Shown here: positions 1 to 8,945 of the stretch, one piece after another
Numbering within the stretch: position 1 is the stretch's first letter
How the letters are laid out: each line of letters starts with the position of its first letter
Source: Paenibacillus gorillae
Lineage (GTDB): Bacteria; Bacillota; Bacilli; Paenibacillales; Paenibacillaceae
Reading direction: 5' to 3'
DNA length: 64,000 nucleotides
Assembly (NCBI RefSeq): GCF_000513275.1
Contig: NZ_CBVJ010000102.1
Location: 1 to 64,000, forward strand
Translations under genes and position numbers: made by a program
Notes under the pieces: model-generated
What the model was told of the DNA's origin: nothing
Database searches by the model: none
The model's input: only the letters and a program-made list of their open reading frames with translations

Positions 1-267
1 GTGACCGATTAAATCGGTTAATTGAAAGTCGAGGATGTTGATTGCTCATTACTTTGTTTTATCGCTTTTTCTTACGAATGGCGAACCATTCATAAGGGCA
101 GTTTTGCTCGTTGTTCAGTTTTCAAAGAACAATTTCTTTTGTGACAACGAAAGTTATCTTACCACATCCGTTATCTCGATGCAAGCTTTTTTTTTCGAAA
201 GTTTCAAGCCGTTCAGCTTGTCCCATTCGCTCTTGCTCGCCTCGCCGACCGCATCTCTCTCGGCCGG
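1..267 (-). other. rRNA operon leader (16S gene lies left of the window)
   Basis: Read on the minus strand, this stretch contains TTCTTTGAAAACTGAAC followed by AACGAG at about 107-130. That is the box typical of rRNA leaders and spacers in Bacillales. A perfect inverted repeat, ACCGATT-A-AATCGGT, sits at 4-18. The nearest gene on the right is convergent in function with none of this, and no convincing protein gene is present. The 16S gene itself is not in the window, so its presence just to the left is an inference from the leader and promoter. Confidence 0.7.
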
Positions 268-273
268 AATTAG

Positions 274-303
274 AATATACCATAGATGAATTACACAATG
301 CAA
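274..303 (-). promoter_or_regulatory. Likely rRNA operon promoter
   Basis: Minus-strand -35 TTGCAT (298-303) and -10 TATATT (274-279) are separated by 18 bp. An A/T-rich tract lies upstream (305-335), as expected for an UP element of a strong rRNA promoter. Transcription would start near 267 and run leftwards. Confidence 0.6.
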
Positions 304-368
304 CTGTTTTTTTAAAAAAAACTTTAAAAAAGTTAAACCGACACCTCTGAACCCTCATAATAGAAAGA

Positions 369-1046
369 TTAAGCCTTTATATGCTTCAAGGCTTCCTTCA
401 CACTTAATGGAGACAACCCAGCTCCCTGTACATACCTTACTACAGCCTCTTCATCGCTTTTCGCATATTCGCGCAGCGCCCACCCAATCGCTTTCCTTAT
501 AAAAAACTCCTCTTCATGCTTGCAGCTTTCCATATAACGGAACAATCTCTCCGTATCTGTACTTTCCTTATATCTTAATTGATACAACAATGCCGTCCGG
601 CGCAGCCACATATTGTCCGATTGAATCCATCTCTCGGTGTAGTCAGACACCAGCTCCGGATATTTACGCAATAAGCTGCCGATAGAATGAGCTGCAAGAA
701 TATCTACCGTATCCCACCACGAATGCTCGACGATGAGCTTTCCCAATACTTTAATGTCCGAGATCTCTGCCGTCTTCTTGCGTTTATCCAGCAAATTCAG
801 CGCCGTGTAGTGAAACTCACGCTCGGGTAAACTCCACAGCTCTACAGCAGCAGTTAATAACTCCTCTCCTTTCGGTACTCCATGTTCTTTCCAAAATGAT
901 TTGACCAATTCTACCCGCTCCGGCGACTTTAACCCCAGGAATGGGAATTGATTGCGCATATACGCCTGCATCGGAACGGCTTGTTCCGGATTGGCATGCT
1001 TCCTCAACCATTGTTCTAATGCTTCTATATATTCACTCAAGAACAA
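369..1046 (-). CDS. AlkD-like DNA alkylation repair protein
   Basis: The 225-residue protein has the all-helical, HEAT-repeat-like pattern of the AlkD family. These DNA glycosylases excise 3-methyl- and 7-methylguanine-type lesions without flipping the base. The diagnostic segment SWWDTVD is present in mid-protein and supplies the Trp and Asp that contact the lesion in Bacillus cereus AlkD. Its length matches the family (about 220-240). It is cytoplasmic and has no signal peptide. It stands alone, transcribed towards the rRNA leader and separated by 81 bp from the gene behind it. Other alkylation repair genes occur at 28567-29701 and 43458-44405. The family call is firm, but the exact substrate range is not shown by the sequence. 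Confidence 0.88.
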   Translation of the reverse strand: MFLSEYIEALEQWLRKHANPEQAVPMQAYMRNQFPFLGLKSPERVELVKSFWKEHGVPKGEELLTAAVELWSLPEREFHYTALNLLDKRKKTAEISDIKVLGKLIVEHSWWDTVDILAAHSIGSLLRKYPELVSDYTERWIQSDNMWLRRTALLYQLRYKESTDTERLFRYMESCKHEEEFFIRKAIGWALREYAKSDEEAVVRYVQGAGLSPLSVKEALKHIKA

Positions 1047-1077
1047 GACACCTCGTCCTTCATTAAGCTTCTAATAA

Positions 1078-1113
1078 AAAGAGGACTCAAGTCCACACAC
1101 AGCCCGAGTCTCT
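1078..1113 (-). terminator. Possible terminator of the CYTH/P-loop pair
   Basis: On the minus strand, GAGACTC and a near-complementary GAGTCCTC flank a loop and are followed by TTTTT. The stem is short and imperfect. Confidence 0.35.
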
Positions 1114-1127
1114 CACGATAAATCCTT

Positions 1128-1721
1128 TCAGCCTTCGCCATCAATAAAACCCTCCAGCCGCGCGATTGTCAACTCACTAAACGGTTCGGAGTTGTCGAAC
1201 TGCAGAAGCGAGCTCTCTGGAAGATTCCAGGCGAGTTCTCTTCGTTCCAGAGACCGGCTAAATTCACTCCAATGCTCCAGCTTCCACTCATCCAGCTTCA
1301 GCCCCCGCTGACTGATTCTGCCACGGTAGCTCTCTTGATCGGGAAGATAGACGATGACGACTTTCACATCCACGTCTTCGAATGAAGCGCCTATGCTGGA
1401 AAGCTCCTGTTCGATCCATAGCGGATCATTTAATTCCTTTGTAAAAGGCCCGATGACAACCGTATCGGTTCCAAGAGCGACATTCTCCAGTGCAGCGTCC
1501 ATCGTAATCCGGTAACCGAGATCTCTGCAAAGCTTCTTATATTCTGCAGAATCACGGTCATAAGGATCTAGGCCGGCGGCCGTCATAATTGCTTTAGCCG
1601 CAGGCTGCAGCAACGTATCCATATCGAAGAGCGCCATACCCCGCTTCCCGGCCAGGGCCTTGGCGAGCGTTGTTTTGCCCGCACCAGCCCCGCCTACGAA
1701 AAATACAAGCTTGCGGGTCAT
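1128..1721 (-). CDS. P-loop NTPase / kinase-like protein
   Basis: The protein opens with a Walker A loop, FVGGAGAGKTTLAKAL, at about residues 7-22. DMDTL follows, giving the layout of small-molecule or adenylate-type kinases and AAA-like single-domain ATPases. The substrate cannot be named. I place the start at 1721: its ATG overlaps the stop of the CYTH gene by 4 bp (ATGA) and has GGAGG 10 bp upstream. A longer reading from 1754 would begin inside the CYTH gene. The coupling to a triphosphate-tunnel (CYTH) protein suggests that both act on nucleotides or polyphosphates, but that is inference. Confidence 0.78.
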   Translation of the reverse strand: MTRKLVFFVGGAGAGKTTLAKALAGKRGMALFDMDTLLQPAAKAIMTAAGLDPYDRDSAEYKKLCRDLGYRITMDAALENVALGTDTVVIGPFTKELNDPLWIEQELSSIGASFEDVDVKVVIVYLPDQESYRGRISQRGLKLDEWKLEHWSEFSRSLERRELAWNLPESSLLQFDNSEPFSELTIARLEGFIDGEG

Positions 1722-2218
1722 GCGAATCCGCCTCCGGCTTGCAGCTGCTTCCACACTGCCTTATTGCTGTATTGCCTTTCCGTGCTAATATCTTGTCCGA
1801 ACCAATCCGGGGCTGCAAACGCGTTCGCCTGCTCGACGGAATCAAATTCCACCTCAGCCACCGTTAATTGAATTTGATCGTAGATGTCGATTTCAATGAC
1901 GATTCCGTTCCACTCCGCCGTAATCCGGTTTTTCGTAAGCGGTACGGCACCAAATGCTTGAATGATTTGCGTATAGATCCCTTCCGAGATGGAATATTCA
2001 ATTTCCTCGCGTGCGAGGCCATTGCCTTTTTTGAATGTATGGGTAAAAGTCACTTCGCCTGTTGCCAGATCCGTTATCCGCCGCACTCTCAGTTCCTGAT
2101 TGGCGTCCAGCGCCAAATACGTTTGCTCAATTCGCTGCTCCGACCGTTTAACCAGCTTGTCCGCTATCGCTTCCAGCGGCTGTGCAAGCAGAAACTTCCG
2201 TTCAATCTCAAGTGCCAT
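1718..2218 (-). CDS. CYTH domain protein (triphosphate tunnel enzyme)
   Basis: The N-terminal MALEIERKFLL carries the ExExK signature that defines CYTH proteins (class IV adenylate cyclase / thiamin triphosphatase superfamily). Alternating charged strands (RVRRI, EVTFTHTFKKG, EEIEYSI) would form the metal-dependent tunnel that binds triphosphate groups. At 166 residues it is the usual size for bacterial CYTH phosphatases. Most such Bacillota proteins are inorganic triphosphatases, and the sequence alone does not decide between substrates. A GGAG-type site lies just before the ATG. It is translationally coupled to the following P-loop gene. Confidence 0.85.
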   Translation of the reverse strand: MALEIERKFLLAQPLEAIADKLVKRSEQRIEQTYLALDANQELRVRRITDLATGEVTFTHTFKKGNGLAREEIEYSISEGIYTQIIQAFGAVPLTKNRITAEWNGIVIEIDIYDQIQLTVAEVEFDSVEQANAFAAPDWFGQDISTERQYSNKAVWKQLQAGGGFA

Positions 2219-2395
2219 CTGTCATTCTCCTTCTTTATGAAATAACCTTATTCTCATCATATCATAACGCGGTTTTGGAACGTCAGCGCAATTGTACTAT
2301 ATATAGAAGAAGATGTCGTAAGCCTCTACTTCTCTCTATATAAATAGAAAGATTGAGACATTCATTCTTTAATAAAAGAAAGGAGAGCTGCTGAT

Positions 2396-3250
2396 ATGGG
2401 GTTGTTTGCAGACGATTTATTGCAGGACAAGGTCGTTCTGATTACAGGAGGCGCAACAGGACTAGGACGGGCCATGGCGGAAAAATTCGCAGCGCTTGGA
2501 GCAAAGCTTGCCATTGCAAGCCGGCGTGAAGAGACACTGCGGCAAGCAGCATTGGAGATGAGCACCGAACATAACCCGGTCTTCTATAAAAGCTGCGACG
2601 TTCGTGATCCCGCTCAAATTGAGGAGCTTGTTAAGGCGGTGGAGCATCATTTTGGCCGGATCGATGTGCTAGTGAACAACGCGGCAGGCAATTTCATCAG
2701 CCCAACGGAGAAGCTTTCACCACGCGCAGTGGATGCGGTATTGAACATTGTGCTGCATGGCACATTTTACACGACGCTTGAAGTAGGCAAACGATGGATT
2801 GAACAGGGGCATCACGGTACGATGCTCAATATTGTAACGACCTATGCCTCCACCGGTTCCGGTTATGTCGTACCTTCCGCTGCAGCAAAAGCCGGCGTAT
2901 TGGCCCTGACCCGGTCACTTGCTGTAGAATGGGCGCGGTACGGCATTCGCCAAGCGGCAATAGCTCCAGGACCCTTTCCTACAGAAGGCGCATGGTCCAG
3001 ACTGTCTCCCACACCTGAATTCGAGCAAAAGATGATCGCCCGCATTCCCCTTGCGCGTACCGGGGATAAGGAGGAGCTTGCGAATCTCGCAGCATACCTG
3101 ATCTCTGACTATGCCTCCTACATTAATGGAGAAGTGGTCACTATCGACGGTGGCGAATGGCTTCAAGGGGCCGGGCAGTTCAACGGACTATCAGATGTAA
3201 CCCCAGAGCAATGGGACATTCTCTCCGAATTAACGCGTAAAGGTAAATAG
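2396..3250 (+). CDS. fadH: 2,4-dienoyl-CoA reductase, SDR family
   Basis: A 284-residue short-chain dehydrogenase with the NADP(H)-binding TGGATGLG loop at residues 17-24 and NNAAG at 94-98. Usual SDRs have a YxxxK pair, but here the tyrosine position is Ser161 before Lys165. The candidate catalytic tyrosine is Tyr150, 15 residues ahead of Lys165. This is the arrangement of mitochondrial 2,4-dienoyl-CoA reductase. The C-terminal half (PGP, ELANLAAYL, EFEQKMI, EQWDILSEL) follows that family closely. It should reduce 2,4-dienoyl-CoA formed during beta-oxidation of unsaturated fatty acids. The closest B. subtilis relative known to me is FadH (YkuF). AAAGGAGAG precedes the ATG. It is divergent from the CYTH gene. 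Confidence 0.87.
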   Translation: MGLFADDLLQDKVVLITGGATGLGRAMAEKFAALGAKLAIASRREETLRQAALEMSTEHNPVFYKSCDVRDPAQIEELVKAVEHHFGRIDVLVNNAAGNFISPTEKLSPRAVDAVLNIVLHGTFYTTLEVGKRWIEQGHHGTMLNIVTTYASTGSGYVVPSAAAKAGVLALTRSLAVEWARYGIRQAAIAPGPFPTEGAWSRLSPTPEFEQKMIARIPLARTGDKEELANLAAYLISDYASYINGEVVTIDGGEWLQGAGQFNGLSDVTPEQWDILSELTRKGK

Positions 3251-3331
3251 CCATCATCATCCCGAGCAGAAGCAGCAGGCAGCCGCTTTATGATATACTG
3301 CAAAATAAACGTGTATATGGAGGGTTTTAAG

Positions 3332-3511
3332 GTGAAAATTTATGTCATTCTCTCATTTAATGAAGAAGGGATGGACAATGTGTACGTCGGCGACGACGAG
3401 GAAAAGGCGCTGGCATTCAAACCGGCCGATTTCGAGAACTGCGATGCGCTATTCGTAGAGATATGGGAAGACGGCGAGAAGGTCGACGACTACCGCTTGG
3501 AGAACGAATAA
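3332..3511 (+). CDS. Small acidic protein of unknown function
   Basis: I choose the GTG start at 3332 because GGAGGG lies 8-9 bp upstream. The longer reading from 3290 has no such site. The product is 59 residues, very acidic, with a DDEEKA motif and a DYRLENE tail. It has no membrane segment or recognised domain. It may be co-transcribed with the reductase 81 bp upstream, and a bidirectional terminator follows. Confidence 0.6.
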   Translation: MKIYVILSFNEEGMDNVYVGDDEEKALAFKPADFENCDALFVEIWEDGEKVDDYRLENE

Positions 3512-3517
3512 ACAGCC

Positions 3518-3560
3518 AAAGAGGAATGAATGGAGCTTAACGCCCCTTTCATTCCTCTTT
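3518..3560. terminator. Bidirectional terminator
   Basis: Perfect 13-bp arms, AAAGAGGAATGAA (3518-3530) and TTCATTCCTCTTT (3548-3560), lie between converging genes. Both ends are T/A-rich, so it can serve both. Confidence 0.8.
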
Positions 3561-3573
3561 TCTTCCCTATAAC

Positions 3574-4116
3574 TCAAATTTCAGACACAGTAAGGAGAGC
3601 CGACAGCGTCTTCACCATATGCTCCAGCAGCTCCGGAATGTCCTCCATTTGATCCTCATTGATTTTACGCTGGAATGCCAGCTCGATTGTATTCGAATAT
3701 TGAGGGATTTGCTGCCCGTAAGCGAATGACAAAGTTTGAACAGGCGGCTCTTCGGGCTGCCATATATCCTGAATGATCGCCTCGACTTGCGCGCACTGCC
3801 TGTCCACATTCTCTATCGGCATATGGAAAAACAAACGCAGCGTGCAGGCAGGGTTCTCGCCTTCCACCGCCAGCAGCTCCGAAGCCAAATCTTTCAATGA
3901 AGCCTCTAGCTGCAGCTCTGCCGATAAATCACTTGAATCGGCTAATGTAAACCGAAGGGCAAACAGCCTCGACATAATGGCCATCTCCAGCCGGTCAACC
4001 CGATGCGTAATCCGAATCGTGCTGTCGAGATTATCGAGATCATAAGCGTAATTTTCGATGGCCACTTTCAAATTATCGAACACGGTAGGATCGAACAAGC
4101 GCATCCTCTCCTTCAA
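3574..4116 (-). CDS. Conserved-looking hypothetical protein
   Basis: A protein of up to 180 residues, soluble and acidic, with predicted mixed helix and strand. I recognise no family. The start could be 4116 (MKERMRL) or the fifth codon at 4104 (MRLFDP). The AAGGAGAGG that could serve the second start lies inside the longer reading. It faces the small gene at 3332 across a terminator. No function is proposed. Confidence 0.6.
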   Translation of the reverse strand: MKERMRLFDPTVFDNLKVAIENYAYDLDNLDSTIRITHRVDRLEMAIMSRLFALRFTLADSSDLSAELQLEASLKDLASELLAVEGENPACTLRLFFHMPIENVDRQCAQVEAIIQDIWQPEEPPVQTLSFAYGQQIPQYSNTIELAFQRKINEDQMEDIPELLEHMVKTLSALLTVSEI

Positions 4117-4180
4117 TGTAATGGATACCCGATTTGCTTAGCTAATAGTATAAATGCTGAGAAGCTAACTTGCATAAAAA

Positions 4181-4226
4181 AATAGAACCAAACCTCGCCC
4201 CTATCGGAACGATGTCTAGTTCTATT
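4181..4226 (-). terminator. Terminator of the ABC/two-component cluster
   Basis: Minus-strand arms AATAGAAC (4219-4226) and GTTCTATT (4181-4188) are followed by a T run (4174-4182). It lies just past the stop of the permease gene. Confidence 0.6.
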
Positions 4227-4245
4227 TCAGTAGCTAGTATTCCTT

Positions 4246-6636
4246 CTATTCAATAATTAATATTCTCGGAGAAGTCCGGGTCAGCCAGCGGGATGCATGC
4301 CATGCCCCAAAGCTGGCAGCAGCCGCGCTAACGACGGACGCCACTGCAATGCCAATCGGGGGTAAGATAAGCGGAAGCTTGGCGATACCGTAATCCAGCA
4401 GCAAAGATTTCAACAAGCCCGGCATGCCGAAAATGCCGATCACGATGCCTAGTCCCGCTCCAATAAGAGTCAGAATGGCGACGCCTAGTGTAATTGCACC
4501 TCGAATAGATGCATTCGTCATGCCCAGCGATTTATAGATGCCGTATGTTCCGCTTTCCTTCCATACTGCTATACGGCAAACGCTATAGATAATCATAAAG
4601 GTTACGCCTACGAACAGTAATGCAAGCATTCCTAAGGGGACAATTAATACGGCCGATGCCTCTGTGAATACCGAATCCAGCAGCGTCTGCTGCGTTGCGG
4701 CCGTGACGGATTGCGGGTATTTGCCGTTTAATTCGGTGACAACCTGCTCTGCAATCCGGTAATCATGCAGATTAATAAAAGCGACATCTGCGTCATGCTT
4801 CCCCGTCTCATCACTCGCATTCAATGCATCAGCCATTATTCTGGCCGAATTGGACATGTTGGCAATGGCCTGATAGATTCCGCTCACCAGCATCGTGTGC
4901 TTACGGCCTTCAATGTAAACGTCCATCGTATCCCCTACTTCTTTGCCAAACTTGCTGGCAACGTTAATGCCTATAGCCATCTCGTTCCTATGAACCGGAT
5001 TGCTTCCCTCAAGCACGGTAAAACCAAGTTTATCGTAGCTGCCGTCCAGTACGCCGAGGGAGATGCTCGCCGCCCCCGATGCCCCTTTCTCCGATGGCAG
5101 AACACCATTCAGTAAAGTGAGCCAGCCCGCGTCTTTGACTCTGGCGTCTCCTCGCACAAACGTCTCAAAGTCATCGCTGGAATACGCCTCTTTATTGTAA
5201 AACGATACCGAAATATCGGCTGAATCATAGCCCCACTGGGCGGCGGTTTGCTGAATTGAGATGATGCTGTTGAGCAAAACGCAGCTAAAAACGAGGACCG
5301 CCGTCGTTACAGCTGCCAGCGCTGCTATGAGCACAGAGCTTTTTCCGTTTTTGACAATATGCTTAAAAGCGATGACAGCCTTAATCGGCCAACGTCCGAA
5401 TGTTATGCCCACTCCAAGACAGCGGGCCATTCGGCCGCTTTGCGCCTCCGACATGCCATAGCGAATCGCTTGTGCAGGCTGGACCGACTTGATTTTCCCG
5501 CTGAAAGACAGCACACAACCAATTACAAGCAGCAGCAGGAATAATCCCGCGGCTATCGCGAGCCAGCCTCCCTCTTGTAGAGCCGCAGCATTGGATTCCG
5601 ACGTTTTCAGAACCGATAACGAATTGTTAAGTATTAGCGCCGATGCGAAACGGCTAATTACAAGCCCCGGTATAATTGCAGCCGTCGCCAGAATAGCATA
5701 TTGCAGCGCATAAGCTCCAACGATTCGAGCGGAGGACAAGCCTGTCGACTTCAGGACACCGATGGTCCGGTAATTAGATAGAATCGCATCCGAAATCGTA
5801 TAGCCAATCGTAAACAACCCGATCAACATCATGACGATACCGAGACCCACCATTACAAAACCGATAATCCGGTTCAATATTAAGTAAAAGGCCGATATTT
5901 CCTCGAACTCCACTCTCTCTTCCAAATAAGGCATGCCGAAGTGCCCCTCGAAGCTTGCCCAATATTCACCTTGCCGCTCATAGTCTTGAAACCGCAGCCC
6001 CAGTATATAGTTGTCGCTGCCCTCTTGTCCCTCCATGATCTGCATGTAATCATTATGATTCATCCAAATGCGGGAGGTAGTCGCGAACGGGGCACCGTAC
6101 GGGAGATCGATTACGACAGCAGATACCTGGAGCTCAAACACCCCGTTACCAGTCTTAAAAGACAGCATATCCCCGGCCTTGATCCCTTGCGTATAGGCTA
6201 AGGATGTAGGAATCCAAGCCGTTCCCGGCCTTGGAGCCTCTTCGCCTGCTCCATCTGCAAATAACAGCCGGTCTACAGAAGGAGGCTGCGCGGGCGTATC
6301 CATCATCATCACGTATAAATTGGGCAGCTCTTCTCCCTTATAGCTGACTCCTGACAAATAGCGGAACGGAACAGGTTCTGATGCCGCCACTCCCTCTTGC
6401 CCGTTCCACCATTGATAAAGCTGCTGCGGATCATGAAGGCCTTTCGTTATGGTCAAAATCTGATGAGCGCCATTCGTCCGCTTATGCACATCATTAAACA
6501 AATTGTCGGTATTCGACAGCACCGTTGCCGACGTGCCAAGCAGCAGAGCAGCGAGCAAAATGAGCAGCGCGATGAGACCGTTCTGCAGCTTTTTCCGGTA
6601 CAGGCTTGCGCGGCAAAGCGCCCATACCGCCCTCAT
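4246..6636 (-). CDS. ABC transporter permease with two FtsX domains
   Basis: A 796-residue membrane protein built of two similar halves. Each half has one N-terminal membrane helix (about residues 17-39 and 430-455), a large extracytoplasmic domain, and a three-helix FtsX bundle (about 255-395 and 655-790). This is the layout of LolCE/MacB-like permeases that pull substrates from the membrane. It is unlike BceB, which has ten helices and one loop. Its ATG overlaps the ATPase stop by 4 bp (6633-6636). With the upstream kinase and regulator it probably forms a stress- or peptide-responsive export system. The substrate is unknown. Confidence 0.88.
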   Translation of the reverse strand: MRAVWALCRASLYRKKLQNGLIALLILLAALLLGTSATVLSNTDNLFNDVHKRTNGAHQILTITKGLHDPQQLYQWWNGQEGVAASEPVPFRYLSGVSYKGEELPNLYVMMMDTPAQPPSVDRLLFADGAGEEAPRPGTAWIPTSLAYTQGIKAGDMLSFKTGNGVFELQVSAVVIDLPYGAPFATTSRIWMNHNDYMQIMEGQEGSDNYILGLRFQDYERQGEYWASFEGHFGMPYLEERVEFEEISAFYLILNRIIGFVMVGLGIVMMLIGLFTIGYTISDAILSNYRTIGVLKSTGLSSARIVGAYALQYAILATAAIIPGLVISRFASALILNNSLSVLKTSESNAAALQEGGWLAIAAGLFLLLLVIGCVLSFSGKIKSVQPAQAIRYGMSEAQSGRMARCLGVGITFGRWPIKAVIAFKHIVKNGKSSVLIAALAAVTTAVLVFSCVLLNSIISIQQTAAQWGYDSADISVSFYNKEAYSSDDFETFVRGDARVKDAGWLTLLNGVLPSEKGASGAASISLGVLDGSYDKLGFTVLEGSNPVHRNEMAIGINVASKFGKEVGDTMDVYIEGRKHTMLVSGIYQAIANMSNSARIMADALNASDETGKHDADVAFINLHDYRIAEQVVTELNGKYPQSVTAATQQTLLDSVFTEASAVLIVPLGMLALLFVGVTFMIIYSVCRIAVWKESGTYGIYKSLGMTNASIRGAITLGVAILTLIGAGLGIVIGIFGMPGLLKSLLLDYGIAKLPLILPPIGIAVASVVSAAAASFGAWHASRWLTRTSPRILIIE

Positions 6637-7397
6637 TGCTGCTCCCTCCCCGTCACATAGGCGAAAATAACACTTTCGCGCTGCTGCACGGCTTGCTCCT
6701 CATATTTGTCAAACTCCAATATGCCGCCAACCTTGCCATCGCGAATATAGATAAGCCGGTCGGCCCGGCAAGCCGCCTTGATATCATGGGTAACCATCAC
6801 GATCGATTGTCCCTGACGGTTCCTCGCCGTCAAAATATCGAGAATCGCCATGCCATGCTCGTAATTCAAGCTGCCGGTGGGCTCATCAGCGAATAAAATA
6901 TCGGGGGAATTTACGAGAGCCCGCGCAATTGCAGCCCGCTGCTGCTGGCCGCCGGAGGTCTGGGACGGCAGCCGATTGCGCTGGCCGTCAATTTCCATCG
7001 CTTCCATCAGCGATTGCGTTTTCTCCCGTACCGCTTTGGGCTCGCCGCCCGCAATATAGGCGGGCAAAGCGATATTTTCCATAATCGTCAAATCCGGCAC
7101 CAGGTTGATGCTTTGATAAATATACCCCAGCTTGCTTGCACGGAACGCCGCCATCTCCCTCTCGCTATAGCCGTCGATCCGCTCTCCCCTGTACTGAACC
7201 TCTCCCGCCGTCAAAGCATCGAGGCCGCTCAGCAGATACAACAGTGTGGACTTCCCGGACCCCGAGTTGCCCATAATTACGGTGAAGTCTCCCTCATAAA
7301 TCTCCAGATCAATATTGCGAATTGCATGATACTGCTCGCTCCCTGTCGAATAGGTTTTGCACAGGTTGCGGGCTTCTATTATTGCTTGCTTAGTCAT
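6633..7397 (-). CDS. ABC transporter ATP-binding protein (LolD/MacB type)
   Basis: 254 residues. Walker [10 protein letters not shown] is at 43-51, the signature is [15 protein letters not shown], Walker B is [11 protein letters not shown], and the switch histidine is in VMVTHD. The TSGGQQQR form and the ADEPTGSLN stretch are typical of the LolD/MacB branch, which pairs with FtsX-type permeases. CGGAGGG lies ahead of the ATG. It overlaps the permease start by 4 bp, and the kinase gene is 90 bp upstream. Confidence 0.92.
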   Translation of the reverse strand: MTKQAIIEARNLCKTYSTGSEQYHAIRNIDLEIYEGDFTVIMGNSGSGKSTLLYLLSGLDALTAGEVQYRGERIDGYSEREMAAFRASKLGYIYQSINLVPDLTIMENIALPAYIAGGEPKAVREKTQSLMEAMEIDGQRNRLPSQTSGGQQQRAAIARALVNSPDILFADEPTGSLNYEHGMAILDILTARNRQGQSIVMVTHDIKAACRADRLIYIRDGKVGGILEFDKYEEQAVQQRESVIFAYVTGREQQ

Positions 7398-7487
7398 TCA
7401 TCAGCCCTCCGTCCGTCAATCTGACTCCATTCTAGCGGGCCAATCTATATAGACGCTTATCAAATTATGAATAAATCCTTACAGCCC

Positions 7488-8945
7488 TTACACCAGCGGA
7501 AGCGTAAATGAAAAAGCAGTTCCCTTGCCGCTCGCGCTTTGGAAATCAATATAGCCCCCGTGCGCCTCGACGATATGCTTACAGATGGATAATCCCAGGC
7601 CGCTTCCTTCGCTCACCTCACTCTGTCCGGCTTTGCCTTGATAATAGCGTTCGAATATAAACGGCATGTCCTGCGGCGATATGCCGGCTCCGGTGTCTGC
7701 TACCGTAATCCGCAGCTGCTCCTTGCCTTGAATGCTGGCTTGCTCAACGCTTATTGTAATCCGGTCGCCGGGCGACGTATGCTTCAGCGCATTCGCTACC
7801 AGATTGACGATCACCTGTTCAATTCGTACAGCGTCCGCACGGACCAGCACATCCGGAATTTCCTCTGCCTGCGGCGCGTCAACCTCGATGCCCGCCGTCC
7901 TTACATAATGAGCGTTCGGCTGAATGATCGGTGTCAGCAGCGCCCGGCTGTAGCTTTCTACAGGTACGACTGAAATTTGCCCCAGTTCCTTCAGCGCATG
8001 GAGAAGCAAATCGTCAATCAGCCTGGCCATCGTGTCTGCCTGTGTCTGCATAACTTCCATATAAGCCATCACCGATGGGAGATCTGGACATACGCCTGCC
8101 CGGATCGCTTCGATATAGGCTTTGACCGTCGTGAGCGGCGTTTTCAAATCATGCGAAATGTTCGTAATGAGCTCCTTCTGCGCCTGCTCCTGCTCTTGCT
8201 TGCGGAGCTGAAGATGCTGCAGCTCCAGCCGCATCTGATCGAACATCACGTACAGCTCGCCCCATTCATCAGCTTGAAGGCGCTCAATCTTTTGCTCATA
8301 ATGCCCTCTCAGCATCGTTTCCGAATGGTTTTTCAAATCGGCAATTGGAGCTATCGCGTCCCGCTTCAGCTTCCGGTTCAATACGATAAGCAAAGCTAGC
8401 ATCACGAAGAATAATATACATATAAGGACTAGGAGAGTGGTTTGCCGCGATGGCTGGGCACTCGGCTTCACCAGCACCTCCTCAGGCACTGTGAAAATCG
8501 CATTGGCGATTTGGACATCCGTCCCTTCCTCAATAACGGGAAAAGCGATCCGGTATTCGCCGTTACTGCTATTGGCCGCATAGAGATCGTAATGCAGCGA
8601 GGCTCGCAGATTGAGGCTGGACATCTCTTCCTCCGATGAATAGATGACCGTGCCGTCGAGAAGGACAACCGCTAATCCCATATCCGGCAGCTCCAGCTTG
8701 GATTGAAGGATCACGCTCGCCTTCCCGGATTGCCGAAGCTCAGTTAAGGCGCCTCGCTTCTCCAGCTCCAGCATCACGGCATTCGTCTTTAACCGCACTT
8801 CATTAATAACTAAACCGCGAGCCCTTGTCCGGCTGTCCTGCGAATTTGCAAGCAAATAGACGCCAATGCCCGCTATGCAGATTAAGATGAGCCATGACGC
8901 TGTCAGCCATCTTTTCAGCCAGACGCTCAAATAACCGTTATTCAT
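7488..8945 (-). CDS. Sensor histidine kinase
   Basis: 485 residues from my chosen ATG at 8945, which overlaps the regulator stop. An ATG at 8954 is an alternative. The domain order is: membrane helix at about 14-32; an extracellular sensor of about 150 residues; a second helix (LLVLICILFFVMLALLIVL); HAMP; HisKA with NISHDLKTPLTTV (the phospho-accepting His); then an ATPase domain with NLVANALKH, DTGAGI and GSGLGLSI. Longer readings that start at 9107 run inside the regulator and look artefactual. It should phosphorylate the regulator encoded just upstream. The signal sensed is not evident. Confidence 0.9.
   Translation of the reverse strand: MNNGYLSVWLKRWLTASWLILICIAGIGVYLLANSQDSRTRARGLVINEVRLKTNAVMLELEKRGALTELRQSGKASVILQSKLELPDMGLAVVLLDGTVIYSSEEEMSSLNLRASLHYDLYAANSSNGEYRIAFPVIEEGTDVQIANAIFTVPEEVLVKPSAQPSRQTTLLVLICILFFVMLALLIVLNRKLKRDAIAPIADLKNHSETMLRGHYEQKIERLQADEWGELYVMFDQMRLELQHLQLRKQEQEQAQKELITNISHDLKTPLTTVKAYIEAIRAGVCPDLPSVMAYMEVMQTQADTMARLIDDLLLHALKELGQISVVPVESYSRALLTPIIQPNAHYVRTAGIEVDAPQAEEIPDVLVRADAVRIEQVIVNLVANALKHTSPGDRITISVEQASIQGKEQLRITVADTGAGISPQDMPFIFERYYQGKAGQSEVSEGSGLGLSICKHIVEAHGGYIDFQSASGKGTAFSFTLPLV

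Noticed and set aside
111-358. Short open frames on both strands at the left edge
   Set aside because: They overlap the rRNA-type promoter and leader, have no ribosome sites and no conserved features.
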